Of a stretch of DNA of 64,000 bases, positions 34,594 to 44,706 are shown piece after piece. The DNA is from Polyangiaceae bacterium (lineage in GTDB: Bacteria; Myxococcota_A; Polyangia; Polyangiales; Polyangiaceae), in assembly GCA_016719945.1 (NCBI GenBank), contig JADJYE010000042.1, forward strand, positions 12,338 to 76,337, written 5' to 3'. The position numbers and the translations under genes were made by a program. The notes under the pieces were generated by a model, which did no database searches, was not told the origin of the DNA, and was given only the letters and a program-made list of their open reading frames with translations. Position 1 is the stretch's first letter; each line of letters begins with the position of its first letter.

Positions 34594-36312
34594 TCAGGGC
34601 GCGAACGCGCCCGGGATGTCGGCGCCGCGCTTTCGACCGGCTTGATCCAGCGGCACGATGGCCGCCGGTCCGCCGGGCTTGAAGAAGCCTCCGGGCTCCT
34701 TCGGGCGAAAATCGGGCCGCTTGGGCGCCGCCTTCCACCACCCTCCCTCCAGCACGATCCAGCGCTCCAGTGAGGGCGCGACCATCGCCCGCTTCACGTC
34801 GTCGAACGCCACGTTCACCGTCGAGCCCTGAGCCGGCATCAGCGTCGCGAGCTTCAACATCTCAGGCGACGCGCCGTCGGTCTGGATCGAGCCCATCACG
34901 TTGCCCCGCGCCTCCAGGCGCTCGAGGCTGTCCGGGGTCACCCACATCCCCGGCCCGGTGCCGTGCAGCGCGACGTTGGAGAAGAAGCGGTTCCCGAAGC
35001 TCCCGTGCCTCACCTGGATCGCGGCGCGCGGGCTCGCCTCGTTGAAGAACGTGTTGTTGCGCACCAGGTTGTCGCGCGATCCGAACAGCGGCTTCTTGTC
35101 CGGCACCCACTCCGCGGGGCTCGTCGGCGGGTCGTCGGTGAGCTCGTTGTCGTAGGGGTTCTTGTTGTCCCACAGCACGAGGCCGCCCGCGTAGTTGCCA
35201 TACGCGAGGTTGTTCTGGATCAGCGACTCGCAGATCACCGCGAAGTTGAACGCGGCGCCGCCCTTCTTTCCGTTGTTGGTCGCGACGTTGTCCTCGACGA
35301 TGAAGTTGATCCCCCGACCGTCCGGGAAGTTGTTCTCGCCGTAGGTGCGCGTCGCTCTCGCGAGGGTGTCCACCGCCCAGGCGCGGGTCCCGGCCTCGGG
35401 TGGCGCGCCCATCATCCCGATGTGGCGGATCGTCTCCTCCAAGGAGGCGAGCGGGTCGAGGTTGATCTGCAGGCCCCCCGCGTAGTTGTCGAAGAACACG
35501 TTGCGGCGGATCACCCAGTCGTCCGAGCCATCGGACGCGTACAAGCCATGCTCGAGGATGCTGCCGCCGAAGGCGCTGTCCTGGATCAACACCGTTGCGG
35601 TGTCGGTCGAGTGCAGCCCCCACGTCTTGTGGCCGAAGGAGAGCACGCCGACGACGGCGACGTTCCGCAGCAGCTTGCCGGTGCGCCCGAAGTCGCCGTC
35701 GAGCATGATCCCGGCGCGCGGCCCCTTCCCGTCGCTCGTCCCCTTGATGTGAAAGCCCTCGATCACGACGTGGTGGGCGGTGCGCGCGTAGATCATCCAG
35801 CTGGCGTCGAGGCTCTGGCGATCGATCACCACCGCGCCGGGCGGCCCCAGCGCGCGAACGAACGTGTAAGCGCCGTCACCCGCGCCTTCGACCGGACCGA
35901 TCACGAACCCGGCGTATTGGCCCGGCTGAACGGCGACGAGGTCGCCGGGCTTCGACGCGCCGATCGCCTCCTGGATCGTCGCGAAGTGGGCGTCGACCGA
36001 GTGCAGCTTCTTGCCGACCGAGCCGGGCCCGAGCGAGGGCGGGGCGACCTCGATCGACTTCGCCTTGGGCTCACCGACGAGCAGCACGCGGGCGTAGGCG
36101 CTCTGCAGCTTGAAGTTGTGCGCGACCCACGCGTCCGAGCTCTCGGTGCGGAAGTACCCGGCCGCGGCGGGGGCAGCTGGCGTGGCAGGCGCAGAGGCGC
36201 TCGGCGTCGCCGTCGGCGGCAACGGAACGTCGGGCGGGTTGTCGTACTCCCGCGGGCTCGGGCAGCCGGCGAGCGCGATGCTCCCGACACAGACCGCAAG
36301 GGCTCGCCTCAT
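34594..36312 (-). CDS. Right-handed beta-helix lipoprotein
   Basis: ATG 36,312 gives MRRALAVCVGSIALAGC, a lipobox Cys near residue 17, then a Pro/Ala/Ser-rich linker. The rest (about 510 residues) is a right-handed parallel beta-helix: recurrent short strands with Asn, Gly and Asp turns (VVIEGFHIKG, VLIQDSAFGGSILEHGLYA, DNYAGGLQINLD, IQNNLAYGNYAGGLVLWDN). The DAHFATIQEAIGASKPGDLV segment is the usual pectate-lyase-like N-terminal cap of such proteins. Catalytic residues were not identified; it may be a polysaccharide lyase or a binding protein. It ends 3 bases from the convergent membrane-protein gene. Confidence 0.75.
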   Translation of the reverse strand: MRRALAVCVGSIALAGCPSPREYDNPPDVPLPPTATPSASAPATPAAPAAAGYFRTESSDAWVAHNFKLQSAYARVLLVGEPKAKSIEVAPPSLGPGSVGKKLHSVDAHFATIQEAIGASKPGDLVAVQPGQYAGFVIGPVEGAGDGAYTFVRALGPPGAVVIDRQSLDASWMIYARTAHHVVIEGFHIKGTSDGKGPRAGIMLDGDFGRTGKLLRNVAVVGVLSFGHKTWGLHSTDTATVLIQDSAFGGSILEHGLYASDGSDDWVIRRNVFFDNYAGGLQINLDPLASLEETIRHIGMMGAPPEAGTRAWAVDTLARATRTYGENNFPDGRGINFIVEDNVATNNGKKGGAAFNFAVICESLIQNNLAYGNYAGGLVLWDNKNPYDNELTDDPPTSPAEWVPDKKPLFGSRDNLVRNNTFFNEASPRAAIQVRHGSFGNRFFSNVALHGTGPGMWVTPDSLERLEARGNVMGSIQTDGASPEMLKLATLMPAQGSTVNVAFDDVKRAMVAPSLERWIVLEGGWWKAAPKRPDFRPKEPGGFFKPGGPAAIVPLDQAGRKRGADIPGAFAP

Positions 36313-36456
36313 CGCCCGCACGGGACCAGAGGCCTCGACCGGCGACAAGGCCTTCGGTGTGGAGCCGCTGGTCGTCGTTCATGAGGCGTAGCTGCGCGCG
36401 ACGACCTGGCGCGCGCGCCCTTTCGCTCGGCGGCGCGCCGCGGTACCTCCCAGGCC

Positions 36457-37257
36457 ATGGCAGGAAAGAGCGGGGATCGCGGGGTCGCGCTGGTGACGGG
36501 CGCGTCGAGCGGCATCGGTGAGGAGATCGCGAAGCGGCTCGCGCTCGAGGGCTTCGACCTGGTCCTCGCGGCGCGGCGCGGAGATCGCTTGAAGGAGCTG
36601 GCGACGCAGCTCGAGCGCGAGCACCGGACGCGCGCGCACGTCGTCGTGGCGGACCTCTCCTCGCTGGAGGGTGCCAAGCAGCTCACGGCAGACGTCGCGC
36701 GGCTCGGCCTCGAGGTCACGGTGCTCGTCAACAACGCCGGCTTCGGTGTGCACGGCAACCTCGCCGACGTGCCGATCGAGCGCACCCTCGAGATGGTGCA
36801 GCTCAACGTGGTTTCGCTCACCTTCCTCACGCAACACTACGTGAAGGAGATGGTCTCGGGCGGGCGCGGGCGCATCCTGCAGATCTCGAGCATCGGGGCC
36901 TTCCAGCCCTCGCCGTATTACGCGGTCTACTCCGCCACGAAGGCCTTCGTGCTCAGCATGTCGGAGGCGCTCCACTACGAGCTGCAGGGCACGGGCGTCA
37001 CCTGCACCACGTCCTGCCCGGGCCTGACGGCGACCGAGTTCCACAAGGTCGCCGACCACGAGAAGCCGGACTGGATGAACAGCCTCCAGATGACCGCCCA
37101 GGAGGTCGCGCGGATCAGCGTCAGCGCGATGCTGCGCGGCGATCGGGTGACCGTCCCGGGGCCGACCAACTGGCTGACCTCGGTGCTCGCTCAGGTCATG
37201 CCGAAGAGCCTCATCATCCCCATGGCGGCGGCGACCATGCGAAAGTCAGCCCATTGA
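36457..37257 (+). CDS. Short-chain dehydrogenase/reductase
   Basis: The protein is 266 residues, typical for the SDR family. The cofactor-binding motif TGASSGIG is at residues 14-21, NNAG near 91-94, a catalytic Ser in SSIG near 145, and YSATK (Tyr and Lys) near 158-162. These give an NAD(P)H-dependent oxidoreductase of the classical type. The sequence after the active site (CTTSCPGLTATEF) is typical of the YqjQ/DltE-like and ketone-reducing SDRs; substrate unknown. It starts divergently from the beta-helix lipoprotein gene, 144 bases apart, and ends 24 bases from a convergent FAD enzyme. Confidence 0.88.
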   Translation: MAGKSGDRGVALVTGASSGIGEEIAKRLALEGFDLVLAARRGDRLKELATQLEREHRTRAHVVVADLSSLEGAKQLTADVARLGLEVTVLVNNAGFGVHGNLADVPIERTLEMVQLNVVSLTFLTQHYVKEMVSGGRGRILQISSIGAFQPSPYYAVYSATKAFVLSMSEALHYELQGTGVTCTTSCPGLTATEFHKVADHEKPDWMNSLQMTAQEVARISVSAMLRGDRVTVPGPTNWLTSVLAQVMPKSLIIPMAAATMRKSAH

Positions 37258-37281
37258 GCGCTGGCCGCGCGTAGCGGGGGC

Positions 37282-38850
37282 TCACCCGCCGGACAGCTCC
37301 GCGTGGAGCTTGAGCCCGGCGCCGATCGTCCCCGCGACGCTCGGGTAGCCAGCCGTCGCGTTGACCATCCACAGGTTGTCGAGGGACGTTCGGTACGGGC
37401 CTCGCCCCATGCCCATGTTCCTGGGCGTGAGCGCGGCGCCGTACGAGTTTCCCGCGGGCGCGCCGCAGAAGCGCTCGTTGGTTGCGGGTGTCCCGCACAG
37501 CTGGAGCGCGAGGTGCTGGCGGAGCCCTGGGATGTAGCGGGCCTCGAGCACGTCGAGCAGGGTCTCGCGGACGCGCCGCTTCTTGTGGTTGTACGCCCTG
37601 CGGTCCCGCCGCCTCAACGCTGACCACGCCGCGTGATCACACGAGGTGGCGACGACGAGCAGCTGGTGTCCCTCTGGGCAAAGCCCGGGCGCCGGCGAGT
37701 GCAGCGTCGGCGTCGAGAGGAACATCCAAGGGTCCGACAGATCGCCCCGCAGCAGCTGATCGTCGTAGGTGCGATCGAGGTCCGCGTGGGGGTAGTGCCA
37801 GACGTTGAAGGAGCCGAAGCCGTGGTCCCTCAGGTCGAGCCCCTTCACCGCGAGGTACATCGTGAACGTGCCCGAGGAGTACTCGTAGTCGAGCCGCCGG
37901 TCGTCGCGCGCGTCGCGCTGCCAGGCGGGGCCGGCGAGCTCGGCCGTGCGCTTCGGGTCGACGTTCGAGATGAAGCGACCCGCTGTGAATCGGCTCCCGT
38001 TACGCGCCACCGCCGCCACGACCCGCCCGTCCTCGACCTCGAGCCGCGCGACCTCGTGCTCGAGCAGCACCGCGCAGCCGGGCGCGCGGCGGACCACGTC
38101 GGTGATCGCCTCCACGAGCTGGAAGTAGTGACCCTCCGGGTAGTACGCGCCGCGGTCGTAGGAGCACACCAAGGCCGCGTGCAACAGCAGCGACACATCG
38201 CGCGGCGGCAAGAGGTAGTCGCCGCACTGACCCGCGAGGATCGCCCTGAGCAGCGCGGGCATGCGGACCTGATCGAACAGATCCGCGAGCGTGCTCTTCA
38301 GGTAGCGGACGAGGTGACGATGTCGAACCAGCGCCGGGACGAGGCTCAGGCTCAACCCTCGAGGCACGTCGTCGAGCGTGGAGAGCTCGTCGCCCAACGT
38401 CGAGATGACCTCGAAGTAGCGCGTCAGCGGCTCGCGAGCGTCGGGGAAGCGGCGGATCAGCCGATCGCGGTGCTTCGCGAGCCCGTTGGGGATCCGCACT
38501 CGCTCGCTGCCGACGACGACGTGATCGAACCCCTCGGGATCGAGCTGCGTGAAACGAACCTGGTCTGCGAGGTCGAGCGCTACGAGCGCGCGGTGGATCG
38601 TCTCGCCCTCGCCGCAGCCGAAGATGTAGTGCACCTGCGCGCAGAACCGAAAATCGCGGACCTTGAAGGTGTGCGCGTACCCACCCGGCACGTCGTGGGC
38701 CTCGAGCACCAGCACACGCCGCCCGCTCTTCGCGAGCAGCGCCGCGGTGGTGAGGCCGCCCATCCCGGCGCCGATGATGAGATCGTCGAAGTCCACGCTC
38801 GAGGCGCGGGGCCCGTCATTTGCGACGGACGCTCGCGAGGAACGCATCAT
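37282..38850 (-). CDS. FAD/NAD(P)-dependent oxidoreductase, phytoene-desaturase/retinol-saturase-like
   Basis: The protein is about 522 residues. A Rossmann dinucleotide-binding motif (IIGAGMGGLTTAALLAKSG) is at about residues 25-43, followed by VLVLEAHDVPGG, the pattern of CrtI-type desaturases and all-trans-retinol 13,14-reductase-like enzymes. The C-terminal segment has LWMVNATAGYPSVAGTIGAG, the usual FAD-closing motif. These enzymes oxidise or reduce carbon-carbon double bonds of isoprenoids; the actual substrate is not shown. The ATG at 38,850 would overlap the kinase stop (38,816-38,818) by 35 bases; GTG 38,796 is the alternative start just after it. The gene is in the same direction as the kinase, so they may be co-transcribed. 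Confidence 0.75.
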   Translation of the reverse strand: MMRSSRASVANDGPRASSVDFDDLIIGAGMGGLTTAALLAKSGRRVLVLEAHDVPGGYAHTFKVRDFRFCAQVHYIFGCGEGETIHRALVALDLADQVRFTQLDPEGFDHVVVGSERVRIPNGLAKHRDRLIRRFPDAREPLTRYFEVISTLGDELSTLDDVPRGLSLSLVPALVRHRHLVRYLKSTLADLFDQVRMPALLRAILAGQCGDYLLPPRDVSLLLHAALVCSYDRGAYYPEGHYFQLVEAITDVVRRAPGCAVLLEHEVARLEVEDGRVVAAVARNGSRFTAGRFISNVDPKRTAELAGPAWQRDARDDRRLDYEYSSGTFTMYLAVKGLDLRDHGFGSFNVWHYPHADLDRTYDDQLLRGDLSDPWMFLSTPTLHSPAPGLCPEGHQLLVVATSCDHAAWSALRRRDRRAYNHKKRRVRETLLDVLEARYIPGLRQHLALQLCGTPATNERFCGAPAGNSYGAALTPRNMGMGRGPYRTSLDNLWMVNATAGYPSVAGTIGAGLKLHAELSGG

Positions 38851-39270
38851 AGTCCGGACGCGCCGCCGATACCGTCGCCTCCGGCCCGAGCATGCGAAAG
38901 ATGTAGTGGGTCTTGTCGACGGGCACGACAGCCACCACCATCTCGAATTTCGGCTTCGGGCTCTTCCCCGTCTGGCCGCTCACGTGCGGAAACCAGCTCG
39001 CGCCCTTGAGGTCGAGCACCGTCACCGTCGCGGTGTCCACGGTCATCGCTGTGCTCGTCTTGCAACCCGCACACAGGTCGAAGGACCTTTCCATGTTCGC
39101 CAACGTGGCCGCGGGGTCCTTGGCCGGAGCGCGCACCGTCACGGTCGCGTCCTCTGCGTCCCCGGCCGCGCGCGGGACGACGAAGAGCGCGACGTCGGTC
39201 AGGCTCCCGCTGCGCTCCTCCCGCCAGGTCGGGGGCACCTTCCAACCTACGAACTTGTCGCCCCCTCGAT
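38816..39270 (-). CDS. Ser/Thr kinase, C-terminal extracytoplasmic part (frameshifted from the kinase)
   Basis: This frame reads a sensible protein only from about 39,265 downstream: FVGWKVPPTWREE, then VRAPAKDPAATLANMERSF, CAGCKT, and FEMVVAVVPVDKTHYIF before the stop. It has no start of its own. The kinase in the next entry stops at 39,247 after SSAQIEGATSS. One extra G in the GGGGG run at about 39,261-39,265 makes the kinase tail continue into this domain (EGGDKFVGW). It is thus probably the domain outside the membrane of the same kinase, with about 150 residues after the helix. I do not recognise its fold. Confidence 0.55.
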
Positions 39271-40449
39271 TTGCGCGGACGACGACGGCGCGCCCTGGGC
39301 CGACGTCGACGAGGGCGCGGCCGCGCTCGCCTTGGCCGACTTCGACGCCGGCGTCGAAGCTCCGCTCGAGTAGACGACGGCCCCGATGACCGCGGCTGCG
39401 AGCGCGAGCGCTCCGGCACCCGCGAAGGCCCAGCGCCGGGTGGGCGACCTCTTTCCCTCGAAGCGATCGACCAGCGCGATGGTGTCGAGCCCGCTCTTGC
39501 CTCCCTGAGCAGCGCCGCTCGTCGGGGTTGGAGCGGCGGGCGCAGCCCCGGTGGGACCGGGCTCGGTGCGTCCGGGACCGGTCGCGTCGAGCAGAGGCGC
39601 GAGCAGGGCGAGGACCTCGCGAGCGCTCGAGGGCCGCGCGGCGGGCTCCTTCGCCAAGAGCCGCGAGAGCAGGCCCGAGACGGCGGCTGGAACGTCGTCG
39701 AGCACCTCGTCGGGCAGCGGAGGCGGCGGCTCTTCGCACTGCCTTCGCAAGAGCTCGCGGAGCGACGGGCCATCGAACGGAGGCCGCCCCGCGAGCATCT
39801 CGTAGACGACGATCCCCAGGGCATAGAGATCGCTCGCGGCCGTCACGGGCCGCCCGTCGATCTGCTCGGGGCTCATGTACCTCACGGTGCCGACGAGCTG
39901 CGTGGCCTGGGTGCGCCGCTGGTCGTCGCCTTGGACCTTGGCGATGCCAAAATCCATCACCTTCACCGTGTCATCGCGCAGCAACATCACGTTCTCAGGC
40001 TTCAGATCTCGGTGGATGACCGGGCTCGAGCGCTCGTGGGCCGCGACGAGCGCCGACGCGATCGCCGACGCGACGTGGAGGGACCGCGTGAGCGGCAAGC
40101 GCCCGCGAGCGTCGAGCTCCTCGCGCAGCGTCCTTCCTGAGAGCAGCTCGAGCGTCATGACCAGCTGCCCCTCGGTCTCGAAGGCAGACAGGCACCTCAC
40201 GATGTTCGGGTGCTCGATCGCCGCCAGGATCTTCATCTCCGTGATGAAGCGCCGGCGACCTTCCTCTCGGTCCGCGAAGGCGGCGTTCAACACCTTCAAG
40301 GCGACGCGACGGCCCGTGAGGCGCTCCTCTGCCTCGTAGACGACGCCCATTCCCCCCTCGCCGAGGGTGCGCACGACGTCGTAGTCGCCGATGCGCGCGG
40401 GCCCTCGCGGCGACGACGCCCCCTCGGCTTCGCTGTGACCTTGACCCAC
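39247..40449 (-). CDS. Membrane-anchored Ser/Thr protein kinase (Hanks-type), kinase domain
   Basis: The protein kinase domain spans about residues 22-285: glycine loop GEGGMGVVYEAEE (30-42), VALKV with the ATP-anchoring Lys52, HRDLKPEN near 145, DFG near 166 and a GTVRYMSPEQ activation segment. A Pro/Ala-rich linker and a transmembrane helix (about 346-366: FAGAGALALAAAVIGAVVY) follow. The protein then enters an Ala/Ser-rich segment and stops at 39,247, most likely through a one-base deletion (see the preceding entry). Such kinases regulate envelope and developmental processes in myxobacteria. The gene is divergent from a beta-helix lipoprotein gene that begins about 100 bases away. Confidence 0.9.
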   Translation of the reverse strand: MGQGHSEAEGASSPRGPARIGDYDVVRTLGEGGMGVVYEAEERLTGRRVALKVLNAAFADREEGRRRFITEMKILAAIEHPNIVRCLSAFETEGQLVMTLELLSGRTLREELDARGRLPLTRSLHVASAIASALVAAHERSSPVIHRDLKPENVMLLRDDTVKVMDFGIAKVQGDDQRRTQATQLVGTVRYMSPEQIDGRPVTAASDLYALGIVVYEMLAGRPPFDGPSLRELLRRQCEEPPPPLPDEVLDDVPAAVSGLLSRLLAKEPAARPSSAREVLALLAPLLDATGPGRTEPGPTGAAPAAPTPTSGAAQGGKSGLDTIALVDRFEGKRSPTRRWAFAGAGALALAAAVIGAVVYSSGASTPASKSAKASAAAPSSTSAQGAPSSSAQIEGATSS

Positions 40450-40550
40450 CGTAACGAGAGACTACGCGCGATCCGGTCACGGCCCCCCCTCGACCGCCAA
40501 CTTCGCGAGCCGCTATGCTGAGCGCTCCTTTCCTTCTCGAGGAGGCTCGC

Positions 40551-41709
<1,159 letters not shown>

Positions 41710-41720
<11 letters not shown>

Positions 41721-43470
41721 CGCGCCGAACCACGTCGACCACGCGCGCGCCATAGCCGCGCGGGTCGCCGAGCTCGACCAGCTCTCGCGCGAGCCCGACA
41801 GCCTGGCGATCGTAGTAGAGCGAGTAGTGTCCGCGCCGCAGCAGGTGCTCGAGCAGCGCCGCCTCGACGTCCCTCGGCGGCGGAGGGGCCGCAAACGCCG
41901 CGTCGGCGAAGGCCCCAGGCGCGACCAGGGGCGCGCCGAGCGCGCCCTCGCGGGCCGCCGAAAGCGCGCGCGAGGCGGAGGCGTTGGCCTCCGCTCGCCG
42001 CCCCAGATCTCCGGCCACCCGGGTGAGCAAGCAGAGCGCCGCGGCGCTGGCCTCCGCTGACGTGAGCTCGACGGCGGCACGGTACGCAGCCTCGAGCCCG
42101 GCGAGCCGGTCGTCGAGGGTGAGCGCGAGCGCGGTCGCCGAATACAGGGCGGCGGCCTCGAGGTATCGCGGCGAGCCGCCGCCGCCCCTCACCACGAGGC
42201 GCTCGTGAGCCTCTGCGTGCGCGAGCGGCCCCGGGGCCTGACCATCCGCGGCGTCGCCGAGCAGGCCACGCGCCTTCAGCGACCGCGCGCGCTGCGGCGA
42301 GCACGCGAAGACGTTGAGCAGGAACGGCTCGCGCATCGCCGGCTCGCGTAGCGGCTCGAGCGCGTTGGGACCGGGCACGAGCCGATACAGCGACAGGCCC
42401 ATCTGCTCGAGCTTCGCGAGGAGCGCCGTGTTGTCGACGCCGTCGTGGCGCAGCTCGGTCATGATGAGCGGGTCGTGCTCCGCGAGGAAGCGAGCGCCGC
42501 CCTCGAGGATTCGAACCTCCTCCCCCTCGGCGTCGAGCTTCACGAGCGACACCGAATGTCCGGCGAGCCGAGAGGTCGCAGAGTCTAACGTCTCCAGCCG
42601 AACCGTCTCCCTCCAGGTGCGGGGCGCAGCGCCGGTCGCGGTCAATCCCGACAGCTCGGGCGAGGCGGCGTTCGAGAACACGGCCTCCCCCGGCTCTCGC
42701 GAGAGCGCAGCGCGGACGGCGCCGACCTGATGAAGGCCATTCCGTCGCAAGGTCTCCATCAAGTAAGCGAACGTCGCAGACGCCGGCTCGTACGCGACGA
42801 CCCGACCGGAGGCGCCCACGGCGCGCGCCATCGCGAGGGTGTAGACGCCGAAGTTCGCCCCGACGTCGACCGCGCCCTCCCCCGCGCGAAGCACGCGGCG
42901 GACGAAGTGGATCTCGTCCTCGAACCAATCGCGCTGCTCGAGCAAGACGAAGGGTGTGATCAGGTCGAGCGCGTTCGGCACGACCACCGCGCCGCCCGCG
43001 GCGAGCTCGACCTCGAGCGACAGCCGGCCGACCTCGCGCGCGACCTCCTCTGGCGCGAGCGCCTCGATCGCGAGCCACGCGGCGCCAGCGCGCAGCACGC
43101 TGCCCGCCGACTCGAAGTGCGCAGCGAGCGGCCGCACCATCGCCACCGCCACCTCCGCGCGCGACTTCGCGGCGATGGGCGGGACCTCGCCGGCCCTGCC
43201 GAGGTCGATGAGCAGGCTCGCGAGCTTCGTCGCGAGCTTCGGCGTCCCGCCCAGCTCGAGCCCCCGCCGCAGGGCGCTCTCGGCGTCGTGGAGGTTGCCT
43301 TGATGGGCGAGGACCGTGGCGAGGTTTCCGTAGACCTTCGCGAGCGACGGGTCGAGCTCGAGGGCTCGGCGATACGTCGCCTCGGCCTCGACGTAGCGCT
43401 TCTCGGCGGCGAGCTCGTTTCCGCGCGCGTTGAGCTCTTCAGCGGAGCCTGTCGTCGACCCGATCGTCAT
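41710..43470 (-). CDS. FkbM-type methyltransferase with N-terminal TPR repeats
   Basis: ATG at 43,470 gives a protein of about 586 residues. Residues 10-90 hold tetratricopeptide repeats (YVEAEATYRRALELDPSLAK, HDAESALRRGLELG). The FkbM methyltransferase domain lies near 205-375: VDVGANFGVYTLAMA (S-adenosylmethionine-binding motif I), VVAYEPASATFAYL, LVKLDAEGEEVRIL. The C-terminal 200 residues are Ala-rich helical repeats, again TPR-like. FkbM enzymes O-methylate sugars or secondary metabolites. The frame is open far beyond 43,470, but that part overlaps the divergent MetK-type gene and is an antisense shadow. It pairs naturally with the S-adenosylmethionine synthetase gene next to it, 33 bases away. 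Confidence 0.8.
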
Positions 43471-43503
43471 GCCAGGCTCGCATCGTATAGCGTACGAGGA
43501 GCC

Positions 43504-44703
43504 ATGGACCTGACCATCGAGACGCTCGGCGGGAGCGGCCCCGGCGGCGCGCCGCTCGAGATCGTGGAGCGCAAAGGCCTCGGTCACCCTGACACGATCT
43601 GCGACGCGATCGCCGAAGAAGTCTGCCGAGCCTTGTGCCGTGAGTACGAGCGCCGCTTCGGGGGCATCCTGCACCACAACGTGGACAAGGTCCTCTTGTG
43701 CGGCGGCGCGGCGCGGCCTGTCTTCGGCGGGGGTGAGGTGACCTCCCCCATCGAGATCATCCTGGGCGGGCGAGCGACGCGGGAGCACCAAGGGGAGGTC
43801 GTCCCGATCGACGAGATCGCCATCGAGGCGGCCAGGGCGTGGGTGAGGCGCTCGCTCCCGAACCTCGACGCCGACCGGCAGGTCACCTTCGCCTCGCGCA
43901 TCCACCCAGGGTCGAGCGAGCTCGGGGCGCTCTTCAAGCGCTCTCGGGGGGCAGAGGTGCCCCGCGCGAACGACACGTCGATCGGCGTCGGCTTCGCCCC
44001 GCGGACCTTGCTCGAGCGCGTCGTGATGGAGGTCGAGCAGCTGCTCAACGCCCCCGAGACGAAGCGCACGCATCCCCACGTGGGAGAGGACGTGAAGGTG
44101 ATGGGGCTGCGCAGCGGGGGCGACATCGATCTCACGGTCGCCTGCGCGATCGTCTCCAGGCACGTCCGCGACCTCGACGCCTACGCGATGAAGGTCGAGG
44201 TCGTGCGTGAGTTGGTCGAGGCGCGGGCAGAGGCGCTGGCCGGGCGACCGGTCAAGGTGACCGTGAACGCAGCGGACGACCTCGATGGCGGGGACGTCTA
44301 TCTCACCGTGACGGGCACCTCCGCGGAGGCCGGGGACGACGGTGAGGTGGGCCGAGGCAACCGCGCGAGCGGGCTCATCACCCCGTATCGCTCGATGACG
44401 ATGGAGGCCGCGGCCGGCAAGAACCCGGTCTCGCACGTCGGCAAGCTCTACAACGTGTTGGCGGGTCGCACCGCGGATCGGCTGGCCGCCGAGATCGAGG
44501 GCGCCAAGGACGCTTCGATCGTCATCGTCAGCCGCATCGGCCACCCGATCGACGACCCGCGCGCCGTGGACGTCCATCTCGCGGGCGCAGCGCAGGGAGC
44601 GGACGAGGTGGGCCGCGCGGTGCGCGCGATCGTGTGCGAAGAGCTCCAGGGGCTCGATGCGCTGCGGGCCAGCCTCATCGCGGGGCGAGAGCGCCTGTTC
44701 TGA
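43504..44703 (+). CDS. Archaeal-type methionine adenosyltransferase (S-adenosylmethionine synthetase)
   Basis: The protein is 399 residues. It belongs to the archaeal-type family (PF01941), not to the usual bacterial MetK: the start IVERKGLGHPDTICDAIAEE, the HHNVDKVLLCGG segment and THPHVGEDVKVMG, and the end GLITPYRSMTMEAAAGKNP with HVGKLYNVLA are its signature stretches. It makes S-adenosylmethionine from methionine and ATP. Archaeal-type enzymes occur in scattered bacteria and are often in biosynthetic clusters, so this may serve secondary metabolism instead of, or beside, a normal MetK that is not in the window. It is divergent from the FkbM methyltransferase, which would consume its product. 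Start ATG 43,504 is firm. Confidence 0.9.
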   Translation: MDLTIETLGGSGPGGAPLEIVERKGLGHPDTICDAIAEEVCRALCREYERRFGGILHHNVDKVLLCGGAARPVFGGGEVTSPIEIILGGRATREHQGEVVPIDEIAIEAARAWVRRSLPNLDADRQVTFASRIHPGSSELGALFKRSRGAEVPRANDTSIGVGFAPRTLLERVVMEVEQLLNAPETKRTHPHVGEDVKVMGLRSGGDIDLTVACAIVSRHVRDLDAYAMKVEVVRELVEARAEALAGRPVKVTVNAADDLDGGDVYLTVTGTSAEAGDDGEVGRGNRASGLITPYRSMTMEAAAGKNPVSHVGKLYNVLAGRTADRLAAEIEGAKDASIVIVSRIGHPIDDPRAVDVHLAGAAQGADEVGRAVRAIVCEELQGLDALRASLIAGRERLF

Positions 44704-44706
44704 AGA

